Source of the DNA: Phalacrocorax aristotelis
Taxonomy: Eukaryota; Chordata; Aves; Suliformes; Phalacrocoracidae
Direction: 5' to 3'
DNA: 64,000 nt
Assembly (NCBI RefSeq): GCF_949628215.1
Contig: NC_134277.1
Coordinates: 54,074,918-54,138,917 of the forward strand
Shown here: positions 9,067 to 23,110 of the stretch, one piece after another
Layout of the letters: each line of letters begins with the position of its first letter
Position numbering within the stretch: the stretch's first letter is position 1
The notes under the pieces: generated by a model
Databases searched by the model: none
Told to the model about the DNA's origin: nothing
Seen by the model: only the letters and a program-made list of their open reading frames with translations
Position numbers and translations under genes: made by a program

Positions 9067-12000
9067 TGCATGTACTTAAACCCAAAAGTAGACAGGAGTA
9101 CAGAAAAAAGCAGAAATAAGTAAGTATACCAGCAACAACAAAGTAGAAATTTATTAAAAACCCATCTCATTTTGCTACCGATTCACCCAGGTCAGATTAA
9201 TCTCAGACCTTTGCCAAAAAGAAACACACAGCCACTTGGGCAAGAGAAAAAAATGTACTTCTGGAAGGCAGTGTAATTAATCTACCTGCCTCTCAGCTAC
9301 CTAAGGCTCTTTCAAGAGGAGATGAGAGCATCATTAAATGTGCCAGAGGAGGGCTTTCAGTGTCATTACACAGATCTGCAGCAGGGTTCTGCCAAATCCC
9401 CAAGTTCTCTGACAGTATCATACCTCTAAACACACCATTTAGGAGCATGAAGTGAACAGAGACAGGGAATAGTATTTACTTTGGGAAAGTATCAGTCACA
9501 TGTCTTGTATATATTAGCAGGTTAAACCCAAGAGAGTCAGCTGAATTACTTGTGACCAAAGAAAACAGCTCATCAATGTTTTAGGGCTCCAAAGAATTTT
9601 AAATATGTATTTACATGTGGTGTATGCTATTTATTTTAGGTATCTTTAAACATAGACTCTGAAGTCTCAAGGTAGTGCCTGGCAGGTATTCTGACATACA
9701 AAATGATGTCCTGTGAGAGGTTGGTCAGTGATAAACTATCTTCAGAACAGAATTTGTGGCTTTCGGGATTTGGGATTCTAATTAAGCTAGTTTGAAAAAC
9801 ATCACAGAGCTACCTCTTTACCAAGTCACTTAAAATTCTAACTGGTTTTAATATTGTTAGGTTTTGATCAAATTTGTTCTAATATTATTATGTTTTTATC
9901 AAATTAAAGGCAGTCTGTATGGCTGTAGTGGTTTGTATCTGTATGGAAGTCTGATAATAAATAAGATAGTTATTACTAAACAGGAAGAACATTATGGTGC
10001 TGGAAGCACATTGGATACTGCTCACTGTGCTCATAGACCACATAATTTAGACCTTTCTGCAGGAAACATTCACACATCAGAAGCCCACTTGTACCCTTTT
10101 GGGTCCTTGAAACACCCTCTCCTGAGACAGTCTATGCCAAGGATGCACGGAGCCTCTGGTCCAGTCACGATGGGGTGCTTTTGCCACTCATTCCCAGTTA
10201 GGCTCACTTCGGCCTCCAATACAGTTAGCTCTTGTGATCCCCGTCACTCCAGCAATGCTGATGGGTTCTGCCCCTATATAGCTTGATGGCATTAGGGTGC
10301 ACTGATGTGTGACCCCAATGAGGTCAATAAAAATAATCACACCATGGGCAGAAGGCCCTCCTGGAAGTACTTGTTGCAGCAGATTCCCAGAGGAAGCCAG
10401 GATAATGCCATTCAAAAGTGGGGTGACTACAGTGTCGGGGTACCCCTAAGTTCAGGTTCACTCTGTTGGGTTACCCAAGGTAGACCTGTCTTCTCCGAAG
10501 GAGGTGCATCTTCTGGGGCCCCCAGGAGGAGGAATTTGGGGCTGTAGCCTTCTTAAAGTGGCAGCACAGAGCGCTGTGCACAGAAAGCCACACCTCTGGC
10601 CTGGGGGGGATGCAACAGTGGTCCGATGAGCAGCCCAGGACAGTCCACCCCATTGCAACCTGTTTAGATAGCCCTCGTATTCAAACTGGCACCAGACTTA
10701 ACACAAACTCAATTAAGCAGCTGTCAGTGTCTAGGGCCTCCCAGGTTTTCCTTGGGAGCCAGCGTTTTCATGGAAGCTAGACAGAGTTGAACGCAAAAGT
10801 CCCACTAGAAACCTTCAGGGAAAAGGTGTGAGACTGCCCCTGTACTTACAGAGTACCCCAAGCAGGCTGCGAGACTTGGCTGCCCGCTAGCATTGCTTGG
10901 ATGGCTTGCTTGGGACACACACGGCGTGGAGCACCTGCAGGATGGAGACCCCAACCTTTCCCTAAGACATCTTCCAGGATGGTATTTCTTGACTTTCACA
11001 GTCACTTTCTTAGATGGGCTTGTTTCACTGTCTTCACCTTCATAAATGTTGATATTAAGAAAGAAAAGTATCAAATAATAAATCACAGAACTGAAAATTT
11101 TGCCACCCCACAGTGGAGCTGCTTTCAGTTCCATTGTGCCAGAAGTAATGAAAGCAACTGGACTTCTTAAAGATAATTTCTGTGCATCTTTAAAAATAAA
11201 AAATCATCCCCACACTCCAAATGATGATTAATTGACATCTGAACATTCCACAAAATGACAATACAGGCCATCTATTAGAGAAAGTAACATTGTGAGCACT
11301 AGCCAGTGCTCGCAATGGTTCCATGCTTTCCTTTTGGATCCACTCCAAGTGGATGAATAGACAGCGCAACTCCCAAAATGCAGGAATTTTGCTGCTATGA
11401 AGCACTCAGAGGACAACAATCAAGCCTCAGCTTTGTAATGATAGGATTTCAAGAAATGGCCATTTATTTTAAAATAGCCTCTGTGGTTTGTAAAGTTGTT
11501 TCTGCAGAGTGCACAGAGGATAAAATGCACATACTTTCTCAGGCTTTCGGCTGCTGGCCGAAGTGCAGAAAAGGATTAAGACAAGACAGTTTGAATTTAC
11601 ATGATGCAAACTAAAAGAAACGAGGAAGAAAAGACAGCTCTGAAAGCTATACTTTGGTTTCCCCCAGAAGAGGTGTAATGTAAACTAAGTATTTTTTCAC
11701 AGGTAGTGGAATCCAGCCGGACCGCAAAGGTATGAGCCTGGGAGAACCTGAACAATATAGCTCTATTGACCTGCAATCAATTTCTCCAAATCTGGAGTCT
11801 CACCTTCAGGGTTCCCAGAATGAGCCATGGGCCTCTGGTTTAATTGGGGTATCTAAAAAATGAGCACAATCCAAATTATCAGTTAGTTTTGATGATGCAG
11901 GCCTTAGTGAGGGAAAGGTCAAGGACCGAGCCAAGCCTAGCAGATGAAGAGAGACATGGGAGCCTGTAGGGAGAGGCAAAAACCTATTATTAGACCGGTT

Positions 12001-15000
12001 TATGAGTATTTTCTAAGCACCACCTGGTGCTATTGTTTACAAAGGGTGGAAAATATATAAAGGGGAGACAGATGACACCTCTGACATGAGCCAGGCAGAG
12101 GCACGGAGCTGGCGGAATCCACAGCAAGTCTTGAGGGATGTTGGCACAGTCTGATGGCAGACACAGTCTCTGCCAGAGTTGTGTACTGAAGCAGATTTAC
12201 CCTTGAGAAGTGGAACTGAGCATCCCAGCTTCTGCCCTGTTCAGAAGCACAGAGGAGCCTGTGCATGTGTGGGGAGAAGGGTAAAAGGGCTAGTGCATGG
12301 CTCTGGGGCTGCCCAGCACACTGTCAGAGCCTCGACTATGCCAGTTTTGATTTGTCCCAGCTGAGAGTCAAACTCTCAATCTTCTTGCCACAGAAGCCAC
12401 ATGACTAACAGTCTAGCCCCAAGCAATAATGAAGTAGGCCAAGAAATTAAGAAGGAGAAGGGTGCTCCTTTTACTTATACCATTTTGTTTCGGGTTTTTT
12501 CCTGAACAAAAATGTCCTCTGGCCACTCTGGTGAGTAAATTTACCATTTTGGAAACTGTTCTGCCACACCCGCTCGATGCTGAATCAGAGAGAGTTATAC
12601 AACCTTGCTGTTTACAGGTGGTTTGATCTGCTTACCTCTGCCGTGCCGCTCGCTTCACTTGCACTTGTACACGGCTGCTTTTGAAGGAGAGGTAGCTATC
12701 AACAGGGATAAACGTGATATGAAGAAGGAATAATTTGTCTTTACACTTGGTGAATAAAAATTTACAGTAGTGTGGACAATGACTGCAGAGAAAGAGAGGA
12801 ATGAGCTTAAAATCAGAAGTCAATGTAGAATTGATTTGGTAATGATTCTCCTTAAAAAAAAGGTAGAGTGCATGCAAGTTTCCATAAATGTTATCACAAA
12901 GCCTCTCCCACGTCTACTGTAGCAACCCAAAATAAAAAAAACATACAGGTAAATGCACGAGCTCACTTCCTAGCTTAGCTCAGAGGGATGCATGTGCCTG
13001 CTGGTTTGAGGCCTAAGAAGCCTAACTCGGCTAATACTCAGGGTTCAGATTTGTGTACTGGATATCAACAATGACAGTGAGGTGGAAAAGCCTTTCTAGA
13101 AATTGTTTTTCTGGCCAGTGCAATAATCCCGAACAAGTAGAACCAGACTGTTCTTTTGTGCCTATTACTTTTTGTGCGATCAAAATTGTCAAGCTGAAGG
13201 TAGGAAATTCCCCAGGCTTAGCAGTCAGGTCTCTCCCAGCATGCTGCAAACTGAAAGGCAAAAATCAGCAGCCAGGTTTGAAAAAGTTGATCTTAATGAG
13301 AAGCAAGAAAGGTTAAATGTACTAACTCTGTTACTCATTGGGATCTATTTGCTCAGTTCTAATTTTAACTTTGGTTAGCCCAATAAAAGGTATCACATCA
13401 CCGTCTGAGTAGCTGTCTTACAAAAAACAATGCAGCTACCAACTTTCCTCCGCTGGATGACATACTTGGGCAGTAGCCCTTTAAAAAAAGCTTCGACTTC
13501 TTTAGAGCACATTTAGTTTTCCATTCATTATTTTCCTGATGCTGAAAGCAATATTATTCATCCCAGAGAAGAATAGCTACATTGTATTTTAAAGGTTTAC
13601 CCAAAACACTCATTTTGCTGCAAGTTTTCCTTCTTTCAAGATTTTAACACACATCTACAAAGTGGCTGCTGGGCAAAATCATCAATTCATGGTCAATAGG
13701 ATCTGGTAGAAAAAAAAAGCAGTAAAAAGGAAAAGAAATTAATGACATGAGTGCAAGAGTGACCGCTATCTACAAAAATTGGATGATGAGAAGGAGGACT
13801 AACAGCAAAGGAAGGACTCCTCTCCCCACGAGATGAGCTAATGAATACTGAGTGTGGAATGGCTTTGTTAAAAAGCGACAAAAATAGAAAAATAAAATCA
13901 ATTCTTAATACACTAAATGTGTATCACCCACAATCTATAACCACCTACTCACCTGCAACTCTCTTCCAACTGGTTTTTGCCAACCTCACCTGTAGCACTT
14001 ACATAGAAGACCGCTCTTTACCTTCTACAGTCCTGCTTGCCTGCTGTAAGGAAGTATCATCCACTCCTGCTCGGACCCTGCTTTCCTGTGACCCTCCATC
14101 TCTGGATTTGCAGTGGCGTGGGATTAGATAGGTACAACTGACAGAGCAATGATAAACCATTAGCTGTTGTGAAAGGCCAGTCATATTGTCCATATTCTTC
14201 TTTGGTTGTTTGGTCACAGAAACGTTCATTTTCAGTCTTTTACTGATGTCAAGCTGGTTTGTTATCACTGCATCCAGCCCTGCTGCCTGACCACCAAACA
14301 CCCAAATGTGCTAACCCTGGGAGCACGGACTTACCCAGGTGAGCCAGGGTTCCTCTTCTCAGGAGAATACATTTCTCTGTGGCAACCGGCATGGAAGCTT
14401 TAGGACATGATCCTGCTGGGAATCAAAGAATTAAGTGAACTCTCCAGCTCCTTGGGTCTTTTCCTCCTCCTCCCAGGCCTTCTGGTCACTGCTGGAAGGG
14501 GCAAATCCTTACAGCTGAAATACCCTTGCCCACAGCAATGGGCAAAACACTCCCCTCCCAAGCCACCAACCTCCCAGCTGCTTTTGGGACTTGTACCCTG
14601 AAGGCTGCAAAGCAGCTATCTAGTGTCATGATGAAAGATAACATGTCGTACCACCATGAAATATCTAATTAATGCTGGAACATGGCACTCAAACGCACCG
14701 CCAAGAGAAACTCTCTTTGTTTCTACTGGATCAGAAGCAACCACACCATGTTAACCAAGCTGCATTCTCACCAGTTCCTAGTTACAGTCATTGCTTAAGC
14801 AGAAGGAAGACACTACACATCCAGACAGCTGGAAAAAGCAGTTCCTGTTACATATGCAGCAACTTGACTGTTCTCCAATATTTACGGATCCCAACTGCCT
14901 CCACTTCATTATACCATCAGGGGAAGAAAAAGTACAATAATCCCCTTTATGTCTCTTGTAATTGAATCCAACCATGATTATAATACATTGTGGGCACTTG

Positions 15001-18000
15001 AAGTAACTATTAATTATTGAATGCTTGCTTCATAATGAATTGGAATATCATCTGTTACAGACCAACTTCTTCATATATTCTCTAACACTTTCAAGATGCT
15101 GTGGAACTGGCCTATCCTTTAAAATGAATAAAGTAATAAAATCAATAGAATAAAAACTCATTTCTTTCCCAAACACACTGTAGACTTTGCAATACTTTGT
15201 AATCAGATTTAGCAAAGTAAGGAAGACTGGTCCAAGCCACCCTTGGATCAAAGCCCTTGTTTTTCCCTAGGGTTGTCTAAGAATAGCACCTATGCTACAT
15301 TCATTAACAATGATAAAACGTCTCAGTATAATGAGAGGAGACTGGAGGTGCCAATTTTTGAATAGTACATAAAATTCAGGAAACAGCAATAATAACAACA
15401 TCAATTTAGAGAAACCATGGCAACTTTTTAAAAGATAGAGGGACAAGCTTTCTGTTGATCTAGTGCCAAATTAAGTAAGTGCATTCTTAATAGAACGTGT
15501 CCTGGAAATACTTCCCTCCCAATCTCTCTTGGTTGGGGAGCAGAAGGGGAATGTGCTGTTCATCGCTTGATTTCCTAAACTATTTAATAGTGCTGCTTTG
15601 GTTGTTGAAAAGCTGCTAAACATCATCCTGAGAGTGACTTCATCTCATAAGTGGACGAAGTAACATGTACAAAATGCTCTGGGGTTTTATTTTGCAAGGG
15701 CCTATTTCACATGCAGCATCATTCTCTACAGAGAAGCATCCACTTCTAGGGTAGAATGCAGCAGCTATTTAATTAATACTGCCAGCTAACCCTCATGCAT
15801 ATTGTATTTTGGAAATAGTACCTTTTGGAGCAACCCTCATAATTTATTACATCATCTAGCTAGGAGTTAAATGGTACTTATATCTCATCTTATTATGACA
15901 TGCAGCCTCCAACAGAATTGTATGGATGTTCTCCTGTCAAAATCGATGGCAAAACACTCAGTTAAATTCAACGAAAGTAGATTTGGGCCTCTAATCAGGT
16001 TACACTAATGACTCAGGATGACTGGCCTCCCTTCAAGATTTCTGATCAACCAACAGCCTACATAATCGGAACAGCTTTTACCTTGTTTCTGCAGCTGAAT
16101 ACACTGTCAGTCTGCACCCCGCTAGAGCTGTGGTGGAGGGTGAGCTATCATCTGCAATGATCATTCCCTCTTCGGAAGCACTCCAAGTCTCTATTCTGCT
16201 TATAAAGATGAATCAAAATATCTTATCAAACACTGTTATTATTTTCCTCTGGACTCTTAACTGGTTCTGCCAAAATAATTTCCAAAAGAAATATTTTTTA
16301 ATGATAAAGAGTATAGTATTAAAGTGATGCTAGCAAATGAATAAAACAATATGTTCATGCTCTATCAAATGGAAAATATTCCCGTTAGAGCTAACATCGA
16401 TTTACATGCTGTAGCCTGAGGGTGTGGATCTCTTCCAGGGCTCCTGGTTTCGTGATTTTTTTTTTCCTGCTGTAAAAACATGATTTTGCTTAATCCTTTC
16501 ATTTTAGGAATGAGAATGGATACTGAAATTTTCAAGACAGCAGGTTTATCTGCAAGTATGGGTGCCTCATACACACATAGTAAATCTAAGCACATGACAG
16601 CGCACGCAAAGTAAACATCAACCTACAATGAGTGCATATGAAAATATGATGGTATTTGACTCCCTTTCCTGCTTTCAACAACACGAAACTCAGAAAATAC
16701 CACAGTATTTAAAATAACAATTATACTTATTTAAATGTGCTTGTGTGTTGCATTTGTTTGCACTCCTTGCAAACACAGCGATCAGGACGCATTGTCAGAG
16801 AATACCAGGTCAAATCAATTAATTGGGTTATGCTTCCATCCCACGATTAACCAAATCACTTGCTAAACATTTAATGTTAACGATAGAGTTGGGTGCCTCT
16901 GCTGTGATCTGCTGGTCTCCCAGATAAAGCATGTTCTCCCGCAAATTAGCAGCTTCTATACAGCAAACAGCTAGCTGTCTTGCAAAGGAGAAGGACCTGA
17001 AGGACCTGGTCAGTCCTGAGACTACTGACCATTATAAGAATTTACAAGACAAGAGACAGACAAGTAGAGAGGAGTTTTAGACTCTAAACCAAGCAATGTT
17101 TTTCAGTCAGAAGGTATCACATAGATACATAGAACCTTATGCTACAAGGGAGTAAATGAACAAAGCAGCATGATGTCAAGGGCTGACAACAAACAAGGCT
17201 ATGAGAAGCTCAAGGTTAATTTCAAATAAAGCAGCGATACAGAAGCTTGGTTTCAGGAGTACGTCATATATTTTACAGCACCTTCACAGCAGTTTTCTTA
17301 ATAGAGCATTTATAAACAGGATATTCTGAAAAGAAGGAAAGATACTTATTCAATATAATGCATACCCTCTGTATTTTTTTATGCTGGAAGGACTTCACAT
17401 AGAAATACAATCTCTGCTCAAAAAATTTCAGTTTATGGCAGTAAATGACTCTTTATAAGCAATACAAGAATATTGAAACTTATCTCTAATGCTTGCTGTA
17501 CAGTAAATACTGAAGAAGAGAAAAAGACAAGACATTATAAAGCAAAACCCAGCCCCTTGAAAGTAATGTTGTTTTTCTGTGTCATTGTTTAATAATAGTT
17601 GGACAGAAGAAGCAATCTGAGGCTGGAAACCACAGTCCTAGTTTGAACTCAGTATTGTGTTCAAAGCCCAAAAGATCAGCAGAGCCCAGACCTCCAGATT
17701 TTGGTCAACATAGTAGTAATTGTTTTAATCTGTTTTTCTAAATTGCAACAGCACAAAAACAAAATGAAAGAAGAGCCCTTGGTCTACAACATTCAGAGAA
17801 TAAACTCTACCAAGAAAACAAGCTCTAGAAGCATTTACCTGTTTAACAGAAATAAAATGTATATATTTTACATGAGGACTTATTTTAGAAACTGCATTTC
17901 AAAGTGCTATAGCACAAATATAATAAATTTGCCATGACTCAGAGCATGGTTTCCAAAATGTCACAAAATTCCTTTTAGATATACATATATAAAATAATTT

Positions 18001-21000
18001 CAATAAAATGATCATTTAAAATTTATTTTTACCTGTGAGCCACCTAACATACCAAATTCTCCTTGAACAGCTAAACGTGCAGACAAGCTGCATATTTAAG
18101 CTGACCAGAACAGCTGACCGGGCATTATTCTCAAATCTTATTCAGAATAGTTTTATTTGGCCAGCAATGTCTGTCTTGGTCTCAGAAACATTGTCGGTGA
18201 GAACCAAACATTTGGTTCCCCCAAAGTAGTAATGTTTCCTTATATTTTTCAGTTTGCCAACTCTTTAACTTCAAAACTTCCTGTAATTGGCTTGAATTTT
18301 TTCCAGCCAAAAATAGCTTAAAAATTCAAACTACCTTTGAGAACTGCTAAGAATTACTTTACAATGTTTCCTCTTAGCCTGCTGCGTAAGTGACTACATT
18401 TCAATGACTTCCTTCCTCTGAGTTAGATGGACTATTTGGCATTGGAGAAAAACTAAGTAATTTTAACTCAATGCAACTGTATGTCTCTTAAATCCTGATG
18501 ATACTATCAAATACCGCAATTTAGTGCAATATACAAAGAGGTCATACATTACTACTATAGACAGTTCTACTTCCCCCCCTCCCTGCCTCTTTATTAGCAG
18601 TATGTTTTCCCCTTTCTATAAAACTATTCTCGTGAGACCTCATTTCACAAAGCACGGAGCAGAAAAGGCAAATAAGAGCGCTTCTGAGCCTTACATCTTA
18701 AAATGACAGAAAATAACTTAAATAAGAGTGGATGATATAATTGACCTGAGTGCCTACTCGTTGTTTACCCTAAACTCCCAACGAAGCCAGGCAGCTCTGA
18801 GCACTAGGATCACATTCAATAATGGTAATTATGACAGAGTAATATATTTCACAGAAGTCTCATAGTAGCATGCTTTCCAGCTATATTATACACCTATAGT
18901 TCAGAATTCTTTAGTCCGGGATTCTACACCATTTTGGTACAGGCTTCCAGTAGTAACCATGGTTGATTTTTCTAGATTACCTAGTAGTCGCTGACAAAAG
19001 GACAAAAGAAGATTTGAGATCTATAGTTAAAGTTTAAGCCTAATAGCTACAGTAATTGATTAGTTCTCCATGGATTTTCTTTGGTCATTGAGATGTGTAC
19101 AGAGACTACAGGAGATCATTTTATTGTGTAATTTTTGCAGCGCAGCAGGGTACCTTGACAATGGGTTGGATACCACCCTCCTGACAAAAACCACAGGGGA
19201 GAGATCAGAGTGACAAAAACTCGCCAGCAGAATCACTCCATAACAGGCAGGGGGTGGGATTTTTCCTGGGAAAGAAGCAAGATTTCTGGCTCCACAACTT
19301 GTAGATATCTGAGGTCTCATGGGGGACAAAGTAATTTTCACTGGGAGTCGCTGCCGACTTCAGTCCTAGAGTTATCAGAAGCCTTACCCAGTTCCCTGGA
19401 TACTTAGCCCTATTTAATAGCTAACATGTTGAAAAAGGCTCCATGAAACATGGTCATATCATGTTTGCTGAGCCAGAGTAGGACCAGAGGGTTAAGCAGC
19501 ATATGCACAAGTGGTACAAAGCTGGTTTTGTTTTGGGGGTGGATGCAAAGAGGCTGAAAGTCGATATGGAGGTGATTGATGAATGTTCATGGCTTAAGAC
19601 ATCCTGAGAAATAACGTTTCCTTTTTATCCACAGATCTAAATCTAGTACAGACCACAGCAACTGTCACAACTTCTGCTGAACAGCACAAAAGTGAGTTGG
19701 AGGGACCTCTTCTACAGCTAGAGCAGGAGTTGGTGAACCCCTGTTGAGGAAACCAGCAGGAGCGTGGGATACGGAGATTGCTCATGCAATTGCATCCACC
19801 AGAAACTAAGCGGAGACCAGCAGTGCTTTTTTTATCAGCCATTCAAAAGACTGCAGGTTGTATTTTGGTATAAGCCAGCAACAGTCAGGAGAGACCTCAT
19901 TCAAATGTCAGTTTTTACACTTGACCCAGACCTCAGTTATTTTCAGTTCTATCTTTTATTGTTATCTCAACTCACACTCTGGAATCCAGACACGAGCCTG
20001 AAGCATCTAAAGCCTAGGCCAAGGTGCTCTCAAAGGTCGCTTCAGCTGTTGGGTATTGCATTTCAGGCACCATGCATGGACCTGACTTTCAGAAGGCAAA
20101 TACTCAGCACTTTCTAAAAACTCAACCCTCAAAGAACCCTCCAACTGGATTAATAAAAATTAAGGCACTCAGAAATTGCTAGTTACTTTTGAAAATCTTA
20201 CCCATAACTAGAACAGACTGATTGACAAGAAAAACAGGAATCACAGGTAACCATAAAAAGATCCATGTGTTGCTCTGCTCAAGGTACTTACAGTGTAAAC
20301 TTTATTTACATTCATAGTGACATAGTTAATGGCAAAAGGGTTTGCCCTTTATGTCCAGTAATCATATTTTACTCTGTATCTCTAGAGAGCAGGAGTCTGT
20401 ATAAGCAATGAGAGAGGGAAACAAGGTTGATGGATTACCAGTTTTTCTTCTGGTGGTGAGTTCAGCTGTCTGGAATCGTGAATGTTAGTACAGGAGGAAA
20501 CAAGATAGTTATCTTTTGTCAAAACTGTGATATAACAAATGTTAGTATAATCTTAAAGGGAGGTATAGGTCAGAATATCTTAAAAAAAAAAAAAAGATAA
20601 AACATATCCTGAAACAAAGGTTGCTTTTAACTATGTGTAAACGGTCTTTGATCAATCAACTGAATCCTTAAGAAAGGGCTGATATATCGCAAAACATAAC
20701 ACAACACCCCTACCACAGTTGGGTAAGTGCTTAGGCTTTGCTCACAGAAAGGATGCCAGTAGTTAGCAGGGACATCCAACCAAAATTACTAGAACAGAAC
20801 TTTTTTTGTATAAATTAGCACAGTCCTCTCCTCCTGGAAGCTGCAATCAGTATAGGGTAAAATGGATTGGTACTGCTGCATTATAAATGCATTTGACATC
20901 AGATAGAAATTCCTCCTGAGGGTCATCTTCAGATTTCATGGCTTTTCTGCTTCCTCTGCTGCATCCTCAGACAAACCTATAAAGGATAAAGAAGATGCTT

Positions 21001-22504
21001 AAAAATTCAGTGTACTTGGCAACTACATGCACTATATTGTTGATTCCATTAGTTTGTAAAAGCCTTGGTTATAGCTGGAGGAAACAATTTATTACATGGG
21101 GAACAGTTAGGATAAAAATGCATAACTTGCAAATTCAAGCATTCACAAGTTTAGGAAATATAAAAAATTAAGGCAGTAAGAGCACTTTCACGTCAGCTTT
21201 TTTATGCATATGATGGATAATACAGTCTAAGTTATACAATAGCGGACTACTTTTACATCAGAAAAAAATGGTGGAGAACAACCGGGCATATGATCTGCGA
21301 TACAGTTACTTCAATCTGCTTGCATTTTGCCTGCCCCTTTTCCAGGCAGAACTGGCAATACAAATTGCAAAACAATAGAAAATTAGGCTCCATAAACTCA
21401 TTAATAAGAACACTTTTTAACATAAGACTAACACTTTGAGCAAGGGGAAAATAGCAAAACCTCTGTATTGAAGATAACTTCTGTCTTAAACTGTGAAGGC
21501 ATGCATTTCCTATTTTCAAATATCAGTGCAAAAGATTAATATCTGATCCAAGCTGGATTCATCTTTGCAGTAATGAACCTGACAGAATTGGAGAAGTGGG
21601 TAGAAACTCATAAAAAGTTGCTTGGAATGTCTAGGGAGAAAAAGAACAGAGGATAATCACACAAATTTCTATATGCTCATACTTGCTTGACTTTAATTTG
21701 AAGTGATTATTTAACCCAGCAGTTTCTTACATGTCCACTATTAGTTTAGGTTGAAAATGATTTAACTTAAATCCTTTTCTAATGAACATAAAGCAATCCA
21801 AAATAAATTGGCACCATCTCCAAATTATATGTGAATAAAAATAACACACAGTAATTTTTTTTCCTTCCAGGCCATCTCTGAAGAAGGCTGAAATCCCCAC
21901 ACACCCAGTGAAGTGAAACGATCCAGCAGGTCAGCAGAATAAAATTTGAGCACTGAGGTCTTCTAAACCCAACGCACCAGTCACCTATCAGCCCAACTGC
22001 CTTCACAGTTGTGTTCATACAGAATTTAGCACCAACACAGAATTTAGCACCAACAACCTACAGAATTAAAAAAAAAAAAAAAAAAGCTTTCATTTAGATC
22101 TGTGCAATTCCATGTGAACAAAACCACCTAGATTTCTTCTTCAGTTTCTATTTCACACTACCAGTGGTTTTGGTGCTTGGGGATTTCAGTATTTACAATG
22201 GTTTTCATGGCTGGTGGTACGAAACTGAACAAATTTTGTCTCAAGCCTTGAGAATGAAGCAACGAATCAGTGAAGCTAACAGAGTAGATCGAGGATAAAA
22301 TTGCCAAGATACAAAAGACTAAAGCAGTACAATTTCGGCAACAGCTGGAAGCTCACGGCCTCCAAGGGGCTAAGAAGTTCCCCTACTGAAGTTTCTACTT
22401 TTTTTTCCTTTTTAAAGGACAATTTAAAATACCATGGTAAGAGCTGACTTGGGTTTACAAAGGTCAGCCCTCGAATGGTAGTTCTTTTGTTCAAAACTCT
22501 TTAT
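9067..22504. other. Long AT-rich non-coding stretch; no gene recognised
   Basis: This is 13.4 kb with no recognisable exon or repeat family. Open frames are at most about 140 codons and match nothing I know. Several (for example near 10200-10660, 11190-11420 and 13999-14301) are paired with an equally long frame on the other strand, as expected by chance. Local features are an A13 run at 20581-20593 and an 18-bp tandem duplication followed by poly-A at 22019-22085. The part from about 10100 to 10650 is somewhat richer in GC but shows no CpG cluster. Old repeats too diverged to see by eye may be present. Confidence 0.5.
22019..22054 (+). repeat. 18-bp tandem duplication (two exact copies)
   Basis: The unit ACAGAATTTAGCACCAAC occurs at 22019-22036 and again at 22037-22054 without mismatch. 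A partial ACAGAATT follows at about 22059. A run of about 17 A comes next (22069-22085). The perfect identity suggests a recent slippage duplication. Confidence 0.9.
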
Positions 22505-23110
22505 CACATCACACATGCTGGGACGCCAAAGGGACCAGCAGCAGGTCCCATCTTGTTTCATTAATGATCTAGGAGAAGGAGGTAGGTAGCATGATAATGA
22601 AATGTGTGGATTATAAGACACCAAGATGAGCTACTAATACGGGAGAGAAGAAAGAAATATTGCTCTAGGACTAAGAGATTAACAAGGCTGAGAGAAGATA
22701 AGAGGAGATACCACTTGAAATACATCATGGAAATAACAATCTCAGACACAGATACTTGCTGAGGAAAGTCCTGCAGAAGTAGCACAGTGGAAAAAGCTGT
22801 TAAAGACATGCATTTGCAGTGAAATACCCCACGTAGCTCAGCGCAGTACAGGACCACAGAAGCCACCGCAGAGCTCACACTTAATACTATTCCTGACTAT
22901 ATAGCTTCATTGAGATCACATCTGGAGCTGTTTACAAGCTCTGTACTACATAAAAAGATGCTGGAGAGTATCTTACTTTCCCACCGTAATTAAGGAAAAG
23001 AGTTTGCAAGAATTAGGAAACTGGTTTCTGCACACTGTTACAAAAGCTGGACACACATAGTTCAGATAAGAAACAGCAAAAAGGTGGTATATTTATAGTC
23101 AGCTCTTTGT
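22505..23110 (+). mobile_element. Ancient CR1/L3-group LINE relic (reverse-transcriptase region)
   Basis: The plus strand keeps a decayed reverse-transcriptase reading. At 22557-22580 it translates to FINDLGEG, the CR1/L3 block that normally reads FINDLEEG. Just before it, TGGGACGCCAAAGGG and GGTCCCATCTTG resemble the GVPQGS...GPLLF block. After a one-base frame shift, 22597-22617 reads MKCVDYK where the family has MKFADDTK, so the catalytic FADD is lost. At about 22899-22960 the reading IASLRSHLE resembles the RPHLEY block, and near 23000-23040 a GAGTTTGCAAGAATTAGG-like stretch resembles the ERL-ELGL block. Order and spacing fit the family. Stops and frameshifts are frequent, so this is a very old dead copy. 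The family name is given from recognition by eye, not from a search. Confidence 0.7.
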
